Shown here piece by piece: positions 8,951 to 19,589 of a stretch of 64,000 nt of DNA. The notes under the pieces are model-generated. The model was not told the origin of the DNA. It worked only from the letters and a program-made list of their open reading frames with translations, and ran no database searches. The translations under genes were made by a program, and so were the position numbers. The stretch's first letter is position 1, and every line of letters begins with the position of its first letter. Source of the stretch: Agapetus fuscipes (Eukaryota > Arthropoda > Insecta > Trichoptera > Glossosomatidae); the NCBI GenBank assembly GCA_951799405.1, contig OX637361.1, forward strand, positions 11,444,170 through 11,508,169, in the 5' to 3' direction.

Positions 8951-10268
8951 CTACTTCTTTTGTTGAACGGTCCACTGTCCTGACAGCATCAAGTCGTCCA
9001 GAGTTGCTCCCCAAGCTAAGTCTGACGCATCTGTTGTCAAGAAATGTCCGAAGGTTTCCCTGTGGATGGAACTTGATTCGTTCGCATTCCCTATCCACCA
9101 CTCTATTTCTTGTAAGCTGTCCTCGGTCATTTGTATGGACCCTCTTGGTGACAGGTGCTTCAGTGGCTTGCTCGCTATCTGCAATTGTCTGCAGTGGAGG
9201 CGACCATGAAGCTGGCAAAGTTTAGTCTTGCTAGGAGACTTTCCGCCAGTTTTAAGGACCATTTTCGAGAAGTCAGTATTGCTCGAAGTGAGTGGCACAA
9301 TGCCTCTTGCTTCCGGTAAGAAAGACCTACTTGGTGACAGGTGCTTCAGTGGCCTGCTCGCTATCTGCAATTGTCTGCAGTGGAGGCGACCATGAAGCTG
9401 GCAAAGTTTAGTCTTTCTGGGAGACTTTCCGCCAGTTTTAAGGACCATTTTCGAGAAGTCAGTATTGCTCGAAGTGAGTGGCACAATGCCTCTTGCTTCC
9501 GGTAAGAAAGGAATTTGCAATTGTTGTGCGTGTCCCAAACGATTCCCAAGTACTCTAATTGTTGAGTGGGGAAGAGCACTGACTTCTGGAGATTTACATA
9601 CCACCCCAGAGATTGTAGGATATCTACTGCTAGATGCGATTGCCGACAAAGATCGTCCTTGGATTGGCTCGCAAGGAGGAAGTCGTCGAGATAAACGATT
9701 GTCCGAATACCTCGTCGCCTCAGTAGTTGGGCTACCCAATTTGTAAGGGTTGCAAACATTCTGGGGGCAGATGAAAGGCCAAAGGGCAGACTTGTCATCT
9801 GAAGTAATTCTCCTCGATAGACCAGTCGCAAAAATCTCCAATGTTTCTGTGCACTTGGGAGATGAAAGAAGGCTTGCGATAGGTCTATTTTCGACAACCA
9901 ATTGTTTGGCTGCAGAAACTCTGGCACTTTGTAGTGGCTATGAGTTTGAACGGAACCGGGTCCAGGAAGAAGTTTAACGATTTCAGGTTGAAAATCATTC
10001 TCGAGGAACGGTCCGATTTGGGTGTTAGGAACATTTTTGATAAGAAGCTGGGAGATGACTCCGCGGCCTCTATAACGCCGAATTCGGTCATTTCCTTTAT
10101 TTGAGAGTCCATTTCGGGTGAAGGACTCGTCTGGTATAGCATTAAGGTCTTTTTGTGTGGTAATATCAGAGGGGGAATTGAGATGAAAGGTATTCTTACT
10201 CCGATTATCATCTTCAGGATGTGGTTTGGTGCTCCGAGTGACGTCCAAACCTGTAGGGAGGACTTCAA
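8951..10268 (-). pseudogene. DIRS reverse transcriptase / RNase H start, frameshifted
   Basis: The RT N-terminal part (KEMTEFGVIEAAESSPS, MIFNLKSLN) reads in one frame to about 9950. The catalytic core (WLSKIDLSQAFFHL, LPFGLSSAPRMF, YLDDFLLASQ) reads in a second frame. The RNase H start (FLTTDASDLAWGATL) reads in a third. The protein therefore crosses at least two frameshifts and then a TAG before the recombinase ORF. A 186-bp tandem duplication lies inside the RT-RNase H connector. Family assignment rests on the YLDD box and the DIRS context. Confidence 0.85.
9145..9516. repeat. 186-bp in-frame tandem duplication inside the DIRS pol
   Basis: Units begin at 9145 and 9331 (both TTGGTGACAGGTGCTTCAGTGG) and end at AAGAAAG. 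They differ at only a few positions. 186 bp equals 62 codons, so the frame is kept. Confidence 0.9.
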
Positions 10269-10534
10269 GCATCCTCTGCGAAATGGTTTCTTGTCATTTT
10301 CGTGGATGCCTCCGTCTGTCTCCTTTGAGATTTCCTGACCGTGTGTTATTCCCTGCCCTTTTTCCTCTTGAAGAGAAATTTGGAGCGTCTCTAAGGCCTC
10401 GATTGCTTTCCGCAGTGGGTCGTTGCTGCCCTCTAAAAAACTGATTCCTTTTCTGTACTGGAACGTGCGGTTTCGATGAGGTGCTGGGTTGAGGGCACTG
10501 GGTCTTCACTGACAATTTGTCGGTGGTCCCCACT

Positions 10535-11421
10535 CTAGAGAAAAAAGACGTGAGACTGTCTTTGCCAAACAAGTGTTCGGTACTCGGCGGGAATTTGTTT
10601 AACCCCTCTCACATGCTCTTCCTTAACATGCCCTAGCACAGCTTTCCTGCGGAACTGGAGGGCCTCTGTCCGCCTCCCCCATACCGTCTGGAGGATGTCT
10701 TCCGAGACTTTCTGGTATGGCGAGTCCAGAGCGAACAGCGTTTTGACCTTTTCGAAAAGGGCTTTCCTCGCCAAGGTCGTGTCGCTCCGGGCTCCCCAGT
10801 TGACCAAGGTCTGAAGCCCAGACTGGAACTCCTCTTTCTGGATGAGGAGGGCGTGGGACATGGCTGCAAACGACCGCTCGCCTGAATAGGGGAGCTTACG
10901 TCGCACTGGCGAAGTTCATCCTTCACTGCCAGGTCGACGAACGCCGGTTCTGCCAGGTACTTTTTCTGTACCTCGGCGTACCTTACTCCGGCCCAGTTTT
11001 CACTGTCGAAGTGCTGGAGCCTTTGGAGCGCTTCGACCCTGTTGCTCTTGGCCTTGGGGTGAGCTGGTTCTTCCACCGTTGTGGCGGCTTCCTGGAAGCT
11101 CAGCAGTAGCTCTTCCTGGGCCTCCTCATTCTCTTCCAGTCCCGAAGGTTGTTAGAGGAAGTTGCTGGAAGAGTTTCCTGCCGCCGATTCAACGAGATTT
11201 CCCATAGAACTGGCGGGCCAGTCACCGAAAACTGCGTTCGTCAGCATCACGATGTGGGAAACCAGATAATCTATCCTTGGGTCCAAGACAACCCTCAGCC
11301 GTTTCTGACGCCGCGGCGGTGAACCTGATTCCGAAGTGTCGTATCCGCGTTTTAGTGACGCATCACCTGAATCCTGTGAGATTTCGTCGAGAGGTTGCCC
11401 TTTATTGTTATCACAACTCAT
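10535..11421 (-). pseudogene. DIRS gag-like ORF, interrupted
   Basis: The likely start is the ATG at 11421, giving MSCDNNKGQPLDEISQDSGD. A basic PPRRQKRLR stretch follows (possible nuclear signal). An in-frame TAA sits at 11152-11154. The same frame continues through EEPAHPKAKSNRVEALQRLQ to about 10905, where a frameshift moves the rest (SGERSFAAMSHALLIQKEEF onward) into another frame ending at 10535. The position upstream of RT and weak similarity to DIRS gag are the basis. The longer upstream frame from 11583 is probably leader. Confidence 0.65.
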
Positions 11422-11692
11422 AACATTGATTTTGATGTTATATAAAGTAAAAACTCCGTTAAAATAACGAAAAACGTTTTTCGTAAATATGACAGCGTGG
11501 CATAACCAACAAAAATACGTATGCGAACTTTTAACCACCACAATATCACCTGTTTTAGTTTTTAATTGTTCACAAGGACACAAGATGGTAAAATAACACT
11601 CTTTTAAATGTTTTTGCCCAGGAATATTGTCAATTCACTCAAATTTTCGAAGGTAAAATCAACTGACATGTGACCACAAGGGGAAAATGACG

Positions 11693-11885
11693 CTTTATGA
11701 AAAATTGCGACCGGGTTATGGGGAAACTGGAAATAGGGAACAGGAAATGGGGAAAAAGCGACCATAGAGTAGAAAGTGCCTAAAGTGTAAAAAAGTGCAA
11801 ATCAAAGACCCAGGAATAGACTAAAAAACCACATAAAAGGGGAAAAGTGATTGTTTCTCTCATAATATGGACTCCAGACATCTCT
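11693..11885 (-). repeat. DIRS right inverted terminal repeat
   Basis: Reverse complement of 6940-7133. In element orientation this is the 5' end and probable promoter side. The outermost bases run to CACATAAT near 11899. Confidence 0.9.
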
Positions 11886-12018
11886 CAGAACACATAATAG
11901 ACCTTACATTAGGGTGGGGGGCTTAAATTATAGGTCGTTAAAATCATCAACCCGCTCTTAGTTCCCGCACAGAAAACTATAGAGAGGAATTTAAATATCT
12001 TCAGGATTAAGTTCGTAT

Positions 12019-12440
12019 TGTTACGAACGTATGTTCGTGGGGTTTGCTTGTGTGTGTCCGCCTCTAGTACAGTCCACTATGAGTTTTTTTGTGTATAATA
12101 TGTACCAGGCACGTAGTTTGTTAGTGTGTAACTGGAATAGTGTCGAACAGCTAGTATCATGATTATACGAGTATAGTTGATAGTATTTTTATTAAACTGC
12201 AATAATTTATTTAAACAGAATTTATTTTACACGGTTTGGTTCACAATTTACAACCATTGACTCACTGCTTATTGGTCTTCACGGTAAAATGCTTGAAACG
12301 ACTGATCGCCAGATGCTCTTTTCAGTCTGTATATATAGGTACAAAAGGGATCATTCTTGCATATTCCAGATAATTCGATCTCTCCCTCATACCAGACCGC
12401 TGTTCTATGTACATAGGTACCTTAATACTACCATCATTTT
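12019..12440. repeat. Two LTR-like fragments in opposite orientation
   Basis: 12019-12180 reads on the plus strand (TGTTACGAACGTATG, later CACGTAGTTTGTTAG, CAGCTAGTATCAT). 12186-12440 reads on the minus strand, with a TATATATACAGACTG promoter-like box and AAATAAATT. Both match the LTR-like family at 5.6-6.8 and 18.45 kb. Beyond it, to about 13080, I see only a LINE tail relic near 12560-12605 (minus). Confidence 0.5.
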
Positions 12441-13084
12441 AGAGCCAGATTGTTCTACACCATAGCGGACATGTTCAGACGCGTGTGGGTACTTCAAATC
12501 CTTAGTTGGTAACAATATATAAATACAAGAATAATTTATTTGGAAGGTACACATTAAACAACGCCGTTTACGTGTGCGTCACACCTCAATGGCTCTCTCA
12601 AAGCACGGAAACCATTATAATTTTTTTCATAACAATCCCAAATGTATCATCATTTCCTACATCAACCATCACCAAAGCTGCCCATCCATCACAAAAAACT
12701 CATAAACAGCATAGAAGGTACAATCATCATTACACGTGAAGTATTAGGAAGTCTTATTAAATAAAACTTCCCTATCAACACGGCTGAGAGTTCCACAAAC
12801 TTTCTTCACGTTCTTCGCTCGCGTCTATGATCATTTTCGTCTCCTTAGAAGCTTCGCAACGTATCCTGAAGCCCAAGTACAAATAAGTTATACACTCAAC
12901 CATAGCGTTTCACAAAAGTGTTTGGAAACTTGATGGCTCTTTAGAGGCGCTGTTTTCGTTTCTGTGTATTTTTGGTAAACGCCATGGTTGAATTTGAACG
13001 TGAGATTGTATATTCGCAGTACTGGTAGGTAGATACGTGGAAAAGTTCGTAATGTGCCGCTCATTTGTTAGATGGTATGGGGAC

Positions 13085-13475
13085 GTCTATTCCTGTACAG
13101 GAAAAACAGGGTTGCCACCCAAGATATTTTTGTATGTCTTTGGATCTGGTCTAAAAATAGTTCGGATGTAGGAATAAGAAAGGATGGTAGGGAAAAGAGG
13201 AATCCTGGGCAAAAGTGGAGAGGATTACAGCTCGCAGAAATCAAACTCGATGTATTTTCAACACGCCATTTATTTGGCTCACTGCCGCAAACACATGTTG
13301 ACAGTAGGATGGGCAAAGCACAAGAGAAAGTTTTACAACTAAAAAAATGACACAAGACGTCAGATCAGTCTTCTTCCTCTTTTAACTTTTTAGTTGTTAG
13401 ACAAAAATGATTTTAGACGTCAGAATCGTCTTCTTCTTTTAATGCTAGTTATCATATTAAATTCAGACCAGGATC
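13085..13475 (+). repeat. Dispersed repeat, inverted relative to 19590-19865
   Basis: Shares about 280 bp with the minus strand of 19590-19865, including ATTTATTTGGCTCACTGCCG, ACGTCAGA words and the GAATCCTGGGCAAAAGTGGAG area. It lies open on both strands for about 95 codons, but without recognisable domains. Family unknown. Confidence 0.65.
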
Positions 13476-13498
13476 ATAGATTTGTTTTGGACAATTGA

Positions 13499-13725
13499 AG
13501 TTCCTTGACTTGTAGATTGTTATGCGACTGACCACTTTGCCAATGTCACCCCTGTTTTAGGGAAGGTCAGTAAGAGTTGCAGGGTGTATGTTCATTAGAG
13601 ATCTGGATTTTTATGTTGTAGATTCACATGTGGCGTGTACAAGCGCGAACTTATACGTGTCTGTTTGTGAAAATTCATATAATGTGAATCTCTAATGTTG
13701 CATATACTTGCAACTTAGATTAGAT
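13499..13725 (+). repeat. RTE-like LINE 3'-tail module, diverged
   Basis: Begins TTCCTTGACTTGTAG, retains CACCCCTGTTTTAGGG and TTCACATGTGGCGTGTAC and ends in TTAGATTAGATTAG. The piece between GCGACTGACCAC and TTTGCC is shortened. Confidence 0.75.
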
Positions 13726-14139
13726 TAGAGAAGACGAATCTTCTTTTACATAAAATTAGTGATAATTATAGCTATTTTCACTTAAAAGCAAAAACATACT
13801 TTTTTTTTAGACTTGGGCCACTCAATTTTTTTGCTTCGACCAGACTAACTTGTCATTTTTGTACTTTCCACAAATCCGTTTTGTGTTCTGCATGATCCTT
13901 CCGCAAACTAAAAGTAGACCACAGCTTTAGATACTACCTCTGATGTCAAACGGTAGACTATTCATTCAGGATATTTTTAAGCACCTTTTGGTTCTTCTCC
14001 TCGGCATACTGTTTCATTTCGAGTAGCCTTCCCATCTTTTTTGTCATTTCTTCTCAGATTTTTTCAATGATTGTCTGTAGCTAGCAGTTTCACTCTTATT
14101 TAATAATGCAAAAAACATAATTAATCTTTTCAATTCCCA

Positions 14140-14346
14140 TAAGTTTGCTCGTTCATCAGAAAAGTGTAGGATGGTGCCCCTTTGGTGTTAGACCCCTCGG
14201 ATGTCACAGGATGCGGTGGGCAGACAATGTCAAGACCTTTGCCGAATTTCTGTGGGTAAACGGATCAAAAAGGGAAGCAATACAAGACAAGAGAGTTCTG
14301 GAGGATTGTGGTGCGGGAGGTTCTGGGTCTTCAAGGCTTTGTAGCT
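14140..14346 (+). pseudogene. RTE-like RT C-terminal fragment
   Basis: Encodes HRMRWADNVKTFAE and DKRVLEDCGAGGSGSSRLCS before TAG, then AATAAAGTAAAGTAA. The RMRWAD...V pattern is typical of the last part of RTE/BovB-type proteins. It is a different family from the one with the DRKKWRLI tail. Confidence 0.55.
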
Positions 14347-14454
14347 GAATAAAGTAAAGTAAAATAAGTAGAAGCAAGATGGTTTGCTTATATACCCAAT
14401 AGTTTCACATGCAAAATACACAGATATCGCTACTCCAAAAACACGCAAAAAACG

Positions 14455-14796
14455 CAACGCAACGCAAAAAAAAACGCAACTAAGCTACACATATAGTGTA
14501 ACTTCTTGCCGCGTTATCCCCGAAGGGGTCGCACGTGGCGAGTTGAACCTATTTATTTTTACAGGTAAGGGGGCCGGCCTTACGCCAACCACTTCAGTTG
14601 AAGTGGAGGTTTCCCAGCTCCCGAGAGTGCTGGTACTCATTTCTAGTGAAGGCTGAGTAAACCTTGCCGGTATTTTATTTTGGGGTTTGAAATAAACACC
14701 GTAACGGGAAATCATTTCTGACACCCTCGGTGGGATTCGAACCCGAGCTTTCGGCATGGAATGCAAGCACTCTACCACCTGAGCTATCGACCGGAC
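14455..14796 (-). repeat. SINE family A, full-length
   Basis: Minus-strand copy with tRNA-like head at 14725-14796 (GGTTCGAATCC box, TAGCTCAGGTGGTAGAG) and the standard body. Its tail is a short array of the GCGTT pentamer (14455-14485). The tail pentamer repeats the end of the body, GTTGCG. Confidence 0.85.
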
Positions 14797-14859
14797 TCTG
14801 ATGCAAAATGTCATTATTTTTCACATACCTATAAACCCCGAGTGTAAACACACTTTCAT

Positions 14860-15960
14860 TACAACTTTAATCAAGATCATCTTCATCATCATACTTCACG
14901 CTGAAGAAGCCCATCGTAGACATGGGAAAAACGTCCGGAAGCTCCAGCTCCCATAGACCACGGCAACAGATCCTGGAAAACATCTCTTCAGCATCATCAG
15001 CCGGCCGTGTAGGCCTAAAACTCTTATTTAAAGTAAAATTAGCTAGATCGTTCGTGCATGCGAATATTAATCTGCTGAGCCGTAAGCGCTGTTGGTTTTA
15101 GAGTGCCAACCCTGTTTTCCGTTTTGGATAAATCGTGCGTGGGCAATTTTCAGATGTTGGGACTAACTGAGCGTGTAATGTACGACAAAAAGAAAAGCGC
15201 TATGCGTGAAAGAAAGAAAAAGCGCGCGAACACGCCCAACATACTCGAACGCGTTTCGCGCTCACGAATTCCACAATGGAATATACATACATTACACATT
15301 TTAAACGGATAAGCAAGTTTTCCGAGAGATAAGATGTGAAAGATGATTCCTACTTTCATAAATTTTCATGAAAATTCTCTTACGTATGGAGTTTTCCATC
15401 CCTAAGCACATCATTAACTTGCTGAGTTTTCACACTGAGAAAAAAATGACAATTTTTTTCTGTACAAATATCTTAACTTAAATTTTTTAAATGTGCCAAT
15501 AAGAAAAGTTGCCAATTGAATATTGAACTGAAGAAAATATATATTTCTACCTACCACTTTTTTTTAGCTCTAAAGACAGAATGATTTTTTAGCAAATTCT
15601 AGTTTTGAAAGAATCTATAAGTTGAATATTGTATTGAGAAATAATTTTAACTCTTCCATTATTTATTTATTTATTTGTTACACAAATACAAAACTATTAT
15701 ACTACTGAATCACTTAAATACAAAAAAAAATGTCTATAAAAATAATGGATGGAAAAATTAAGCCACATATTTTTGGAAGAAGTAGCAAGATGAATGTTGA
15801 AAAATAGAATGATGTAGAAACTTTGTTAAGGAATGAAGGAATCTTTCCTTGACCTTTTTAAATGCAATTACCGTTTTTTAAGCTGACGTTTTGCCTTAAG
15901 CTGTCCCTTAAGACTTAATAGGACAGACATTTTTTGGGATTTTTAGACATCGATAGAAAT
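14860..15960. other. No recognised gene
   Basis: 14860-15060 holds CATCATCATACTTCACGCTGAAG and CCGGCCGTGTAGGCCTAAAAC, words that recur near 30190 and 57130 and probably mark another dispersed repeat. 15103-15360 has frames open on both strands without known content. The rest is AT-rich. Confidence 0.4.
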
Positions 15961-15964
15961 GAAG

Positions 15965-16130
15965 AAATGAGTATTGTAACGATCATGTAATTTTGAGTTT
16001 CGCTTGTCTGTGTTAGTTTTTTTTAAGTCTCTAGAGTCTAGATGTTAGTTACTTATATAATTTGTATAATTCGAGATTGCTCGAGTGATTGTTCTAGTAA
16101 AGTCTCGCATGTTCCAATTCTCAATGATTC
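15965..16130 (+). repeat. LTR-like 5' fragment
   Basis: Begins TTGTAACGATCATG and contains AAGTCTCTAGAGTCTAG. The relic at 30872-30985 begins TTGTAACGAATATG and has AAGTCTCTAGAAG. The AGTAAAGTCTCGCATGTTCC part resembles 50720-50745. Confidence 0.4.
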
Positions 16131-16146
16131 GAGAATTCTCCTTAGT

Positions 16147-16408
16147 CTAACTATAAATAATCTATAATCTATAATCTAAGTTGCAAGGATATATTCATTT
16201 AAAGCTCTCAGATGTAAGCCCACAAACCAACAAGTGTAGTTCGCGCTTACAAATGCTGAATGTGTACTTACAAATAAAATCCAAACCTCAAATGAACATA
16301 AGCCCCACAACTTTTGCCGACCTTCCCTGAAACAGGGGTGACATTGGCAAAGTGAACCATTTTTTACAGTATGGGTGGTCAGCCTCATACCAACCTATAA
16401 GTCAAGGA
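16147..16408 (-). repeat. RTE-like LINE 3'-tail module, TATAATC-tail subfamily
   Basis: The tail is AATCTATAATCTATAATCTAAG. The body belongs to the subfamily with CAAATGCTGAATGTGTACTTACAAATAAAATCC in place of the CATGCCGCATGTGG palindrome. It ends at CCTATAAGTCAAGGAATAA. Confidence 0.8.
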
Positions 16409-16513
16409 ATAAATACTGGCTAAATCTCTCTGCAGGGAGAAAATCTTATCTACCGTTGTATAGCGAAGTTGTAACATGACCTGTATCTGGAATAAATTTT
16501 GTAAAAATAAATC

Positions 16514-17150
16514 AACAGTGGGTTGGTATGAATTTGACCACCCATACTGTAAAAATTGTTCACTTTGCTTATGCGACCCCTGAATAAGAAAATGACCGCA
16601 AGAGTTACAGGGCTAATGTTCATTTGAGATTGGGTTTTTATATTGTAGGTCCACATGCGGCATGTGCGAGCGCAAAATTATGCGTGTCTAATCTAATCTA
16701 ATCTAATCTAAGCTGCAAAGATATATATCATTTAAGATTTAAATTAAATGCATTCCCACAAGCAGATATGTATAATTTCGCGCTAACACATGCCGCATGT
16801 GGACCTACAGTATAAAAACCCAATCTCAAATAAACATAAGCCTTGCAACTCTTGCCGTCCTTCCCTAAAACAGGGGTGACATTGGCAAAGTGAACCAATT
16901 TTTTATATTATGGGTGGTCAGCCGCATAGCAACCTATAAGTCAAGGAACATACATGACATGTCTGCTTGTAGGAATGCATTTAATATGAATCTCAAATGA
17001 TACATATCTTTGCAACTTAGATTTTGATTTTAGCTGATGTTCATTTGGGATTTGGACTTTTGTCTTGAAGGGCAATATTAGACGTGTCTGCGTGTTGGCA
17101 TACATTTAATATGAATCGTAAATGTCAATATATCATTGCAAATTAAATTA
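16514..17150. repeat. Cluster of RTE-tail modules in opposite orientations
   Basis: 16514-16692 is a plus copy truncated at both ends. It runs directly into a minus copy at 16687-16960 that starts with its TAATC tail array. Plus-strand fragments follow at 16961-17025 and 17036-17150. The tail-to-tail joint at about 16687 has no spacer. Confidence 0.75.
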
Positions 17151-17352
17151 TACATCTTACATTTTCTTCTACATATATAAAATGAAACGGTTGTATGTAT
17201 GGGCTCTGTATAAAAAAAATGGAGCAATAAAGGAAATGAGAGCAAAAAATATACTTTAACTATTTTCACCTTGTGACAGGGAATTTCTTCAGTGAAGACA
17301 CTTCGACAGATATACTGGCCACCCCCAACAAAATAGCGGCATGATACAATAA

Positions 17353-17527
17353 GAGCTCGTTCCCACTTGTCGGGTGTCGGACCGTATATTAATCGGAGGT
17401 TCCAGTGGCAGAACATTATGTATGGAGCTATTCACACTTGTCGGAAACCGATTTTGTCCAAAAATGTTCTGCCACTGGAACCTCCGATTAATATACGGCC
17501 CGACACCCGACAAGTGGGAACGGGCTC
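17353..17527. mobile_element. Foldback MITE, 175 bp
   Basis: Outer sequence GAGCTCGTTCCCACTTGTCG with its inverted copy at 17504-17527. Arms continue inward through ACCGTATATTAATCGGAGG and CCAGTGGCAGAACATTATG, leaving a short loop. Arms are about 70 bp with few mismatches. No convincing target duplication (TAA left, TGT right). Confidence 0.7.
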
Positions 17528-17841
17528 TGTAACCACTCATAACAGTAACCAGACGAGCCACCACAAGGGGTAGCAGGGTAAAGCTTGTAGATTTTAATTA
17601 TTTCTCTTATGAAGTTTCCGCTTCTAGTATTTATGAATTGAGGCAAGTGATTACAAATGTCATTGCTTTTCTATGTAACCAAAATACTTTACCGAGTCCT
17701 TTTGTCTGCTCATTATTTCCTATTTAGGTTACACGGGAACTAGGTCATCATATTCATAATCACTTCATCAATATTAATCACGAGCTTTGAATGTAAACAG
17801 GGAAACACATTGACTTACAATATTGGTGCAGACGAAACTAA

Positions 17842-18427
17842 GAGCCTGTCCAGATGGAGCGTTTTACGCGCGAGTCGGCTCGCGCGTAGACACTCGCGCG
17901 TAGCCGAGATACTAGAGCCACATACATCCCGTCCAGATGCTCACGCGAGTTATGTCCCCATTTTGATGGACCCTTTTTAGTAACCAAACATCTAAACTAA
18001 TTAACATACAAATTACAGTAACACTTGTATTTCTAATTAATTGTTATTCACAGAATACCTTTTTACCTTTTGCAAGGTTGTCAGCTAATAAAAATGATTG
18101 ATAAATGGATATTACTCCTAGAATTGATAACTAGACCTTAAATCGTTAATGCATACCATCACATGCCCAGATTTCACGTCCCAATTGTAAGTCATGGACC
18201 TAGGTCATGTACGTGAAGGTATATAAGCCTAAGACAATATGGAAAAGGCGTCATTCTACCATACTTTTGCCACTTAACATCTTCTTCCTGTATTGTAATT
18301 GTTGTACTGTAATAATATTATTGTTTTAATAAATAAATCATTTTTTAAAAAGCTAAAGAACCGTTTTCGAACAAAACTCGCGCATGTCCTCATGCAACCT
18401 CATGCAACGCCCTATCTGGACAGGCTC
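17842..18427. mobile_element. PIF/Harbinger-type MITE, 586 bp, TAA duplication
   Basis: Terminal inverted repeats GAGCCTGTCCAGATGGAGCG and its near-inverse at 18408-18427, flanked by TAA on both sides (17839-17841, 18428-18430). A 3-bp TAA/TTA duplication with such ends is typical of PIF/Harbinger derivatives. No transposase. The GC-rich subterminal part has repeated CGCGCG words. Confidence 0.75.
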
Positions 18428-18450
18428 TAACTTACGTCATTGTAACATAC

Positions 18451-18831
18451 TGTTACGAACCATGAGTTTGTGTGTACATGCACGTAGTTTGCTGGTATGT
18501 GTGTGCTTGCCTCTACCATTATCTACTATGAGTTTGTGTAAACATGTTCCTAAGCACGCTAGTGGGTCAATCTGGAAGTGTTTCGAAAAATCTACTATAG
18601 AAGTATGTGGAATAATCTAGAACATGCAAGAATCGTCTCTTTAGCACCTATAGAAACGAGCCACAATGATGCGGAGGGTAGGACGCTTGAAACATTGAGC
18701 CGCGAAGTCGATATAGGCAGAATCAGAAAAAGTAATCAGTACTTTGTAACCGCTAGGTATTATGTAAAATAAATCTTAAAAAAAAATCTCAGTTAAATAA
18801 AAAGATCCCAATTGAAATCATAATAATACTA
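18451..18831 (+). repeat. Solo-LTR-like repeat
   Basis: Begins TGTTACGAACCATGAG and ends AAATCATAATAATA. It contains CACGTAGTTTGCTGG, ATTGAGCCGCGAAGTCGATA and GTAAAATAAATC (poly(A) signal-like). This is the best preserved copy of the family scattered at 5.6-6.8, 12.0-12.4 and 34.1 kb. Confidence 0.55.
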
Positions 18832-18889
18832 TGACGCTTACTTGTCAACCAGACTTGTCACTCACAGAGCTACCGAACACCACAGAATA

Positions 18890-19110
18890 CCTAATAATCA
18901 TGTGAAATGAGGATGATGATTTGTAGAGCGCCGTTTCGTGACCACTGTCACTGCAAGAGCGCTTTCTTGACGCGGTGGTGAAGAAATGGGTCTTCATTCC
19001 CTTCTTAATGCTCTCGATCCCTTCCTTGGCGCGCACTTCAGGGGGCAGCTGGTTCCAAGCGGACAGTCCCGCAACGGCGAAAGCGCGGTCTCCGAACACT
19101 GTGCTTCTTG
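18890..19110 (-). pseudogene. LINE 3' fragment, reverse transcriptase C-terminus
   Basis: The minus strand encodes VFGDRAFAVAGLSAWNQLPP and EGIESIKKGMKTHFF, the CR1/L2-type tail. It is followed by the GAAACGGCGCTCTAC end and ATCATCATC. Same family as 750-1050 and 33481-34105. Confidence 0.75.
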
Positions 19111-19119
19111 TGAACTCGT

Positions 19120-19270
19120 ATATTTTCTTGCTTTCTCTATATTTTGTTTCGACACCCAATAATTACACATGCCGTCATGTTTTATAAAAATGTAATTTTT
19201 CTTTCAAAATCTACAAATTCACCAACGGTAATAATTGCAGCGATTACGCACGTTTTCCGCGCAGGAAAGA
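19120..19270 (-). repeat. Dispersed repeat shared with 5025-5215
   Basis: Contains TTGCTTTCTCTATATTTTG, ACACATGCC and CGCACGTTTTCCGCGCAGG. It lies immediately 5' of the LINE fragment in that fragment's own orientation. Confidence 0.5.
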
Positions 19271-19408
19271 CATTTTAGTAATTCCGTCATTGTGGAAAAA
19301 AATATTGCATTTGTATTATCTAGATTTTCAGCAGTTACTTCGTGAAAGTTCATTTAATACAATAAAATAAAAATTGCTTTGTTTTAATTCACATGAGTTT
19401 ATTTTTTG

Positions 19409-19454
19409 ACACGACCAGTTTCGGGAGAAGCAGTACCTTCCATCTTCAGGTGTA
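19409..19454 (-). ncRNA. Hammerhead ribozyme motif (left arm of palindrome)
   Basis: Minus-strand ACAC, CTGAAGA, stem II with one internal mismatch (GGAAG against CTCCC), GAAA, loopless stem III CTGG, site TC, GTGT closing stem I with 4 bp. Confidence 0.65.
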
Positions 19455-19498
19455 CACCTGAAGATGGGAGGTACTGCTTCTCCCGAAACTGGTCGTGT
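19454..19498 (+). ncRNA. Hammerhead ribozyme motif (right arm of palindrome)
   Basis: ACAC (19454-19457), CTGAAGA (19458-19464), stem II GGGAG/CTCCC fully paired, GAAA (19485-19488), stem III A-U, C-G, U-G without loop, cleavage-site C at 19494, GTGT pairing back to ACAC. All required positions are present, and position 7 (A here) is variable in hammerheads. Confidence 0.7.
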
Positions 19499-19589
19499 CA
19501 AAAAATAAACTCATGTGAATTAAAACAAAGCAATTTTTATTTTATTGTATATTGCATTTGTACTGGTCTGAATTTAATATAATTAGTAT

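Larger units (their letters stand above)
6893..11899 (-). mobile_element. DIRS-group retrotransposon, structurally complete, coding region damaged
   Basis: In element orientation (minus strand) the order is right end, gag, RT, RNase H, tyrosine recombinase, internal complementary region, left end. Both ends carry an inverted repeat of about 190 bp. A segment at 7161-7260 is complementary to the two outer ends joined together, the defining DIRS layout for circular replication. No target duplication is visible, as expected for recombinase-mediated insertion. Coding damage: an in-frame TAA and a frameshift in gag, frameshifts in RT, a TAG in RNase H. The recombinase ORF is open, so the copy is relatively young but not autonomous. 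Confidence 0.9.
19316..19548. mobile_element. Penelope-derived insertion with palindromic hammerhead pair
   Basis: Flanked by a 14-bp direct repeat ATATTGCATTTGTA (19302-19315 and 19549-19562). Inside, 19358-19549 is a palindrome with 96-bp arms, no spacer, centre TGTACA and one mismatch. Each arm carries a hammerhead motif, then a TGTCAAAAAATAAACTC region and TGTGAATTAAAAC. It is a short retro-insertion of two terminal repeats joined in inverted orientation. Confidence 0.7.

Noticed and set aside
14895..14940. Possible additional hammerhead (CTGAAGA with a following AAAA)
   Set aside because: A stem II-like pairing exists (CCCAT/ATGGG), but the GAAA, U16.1 and stem I requirements are not met together.
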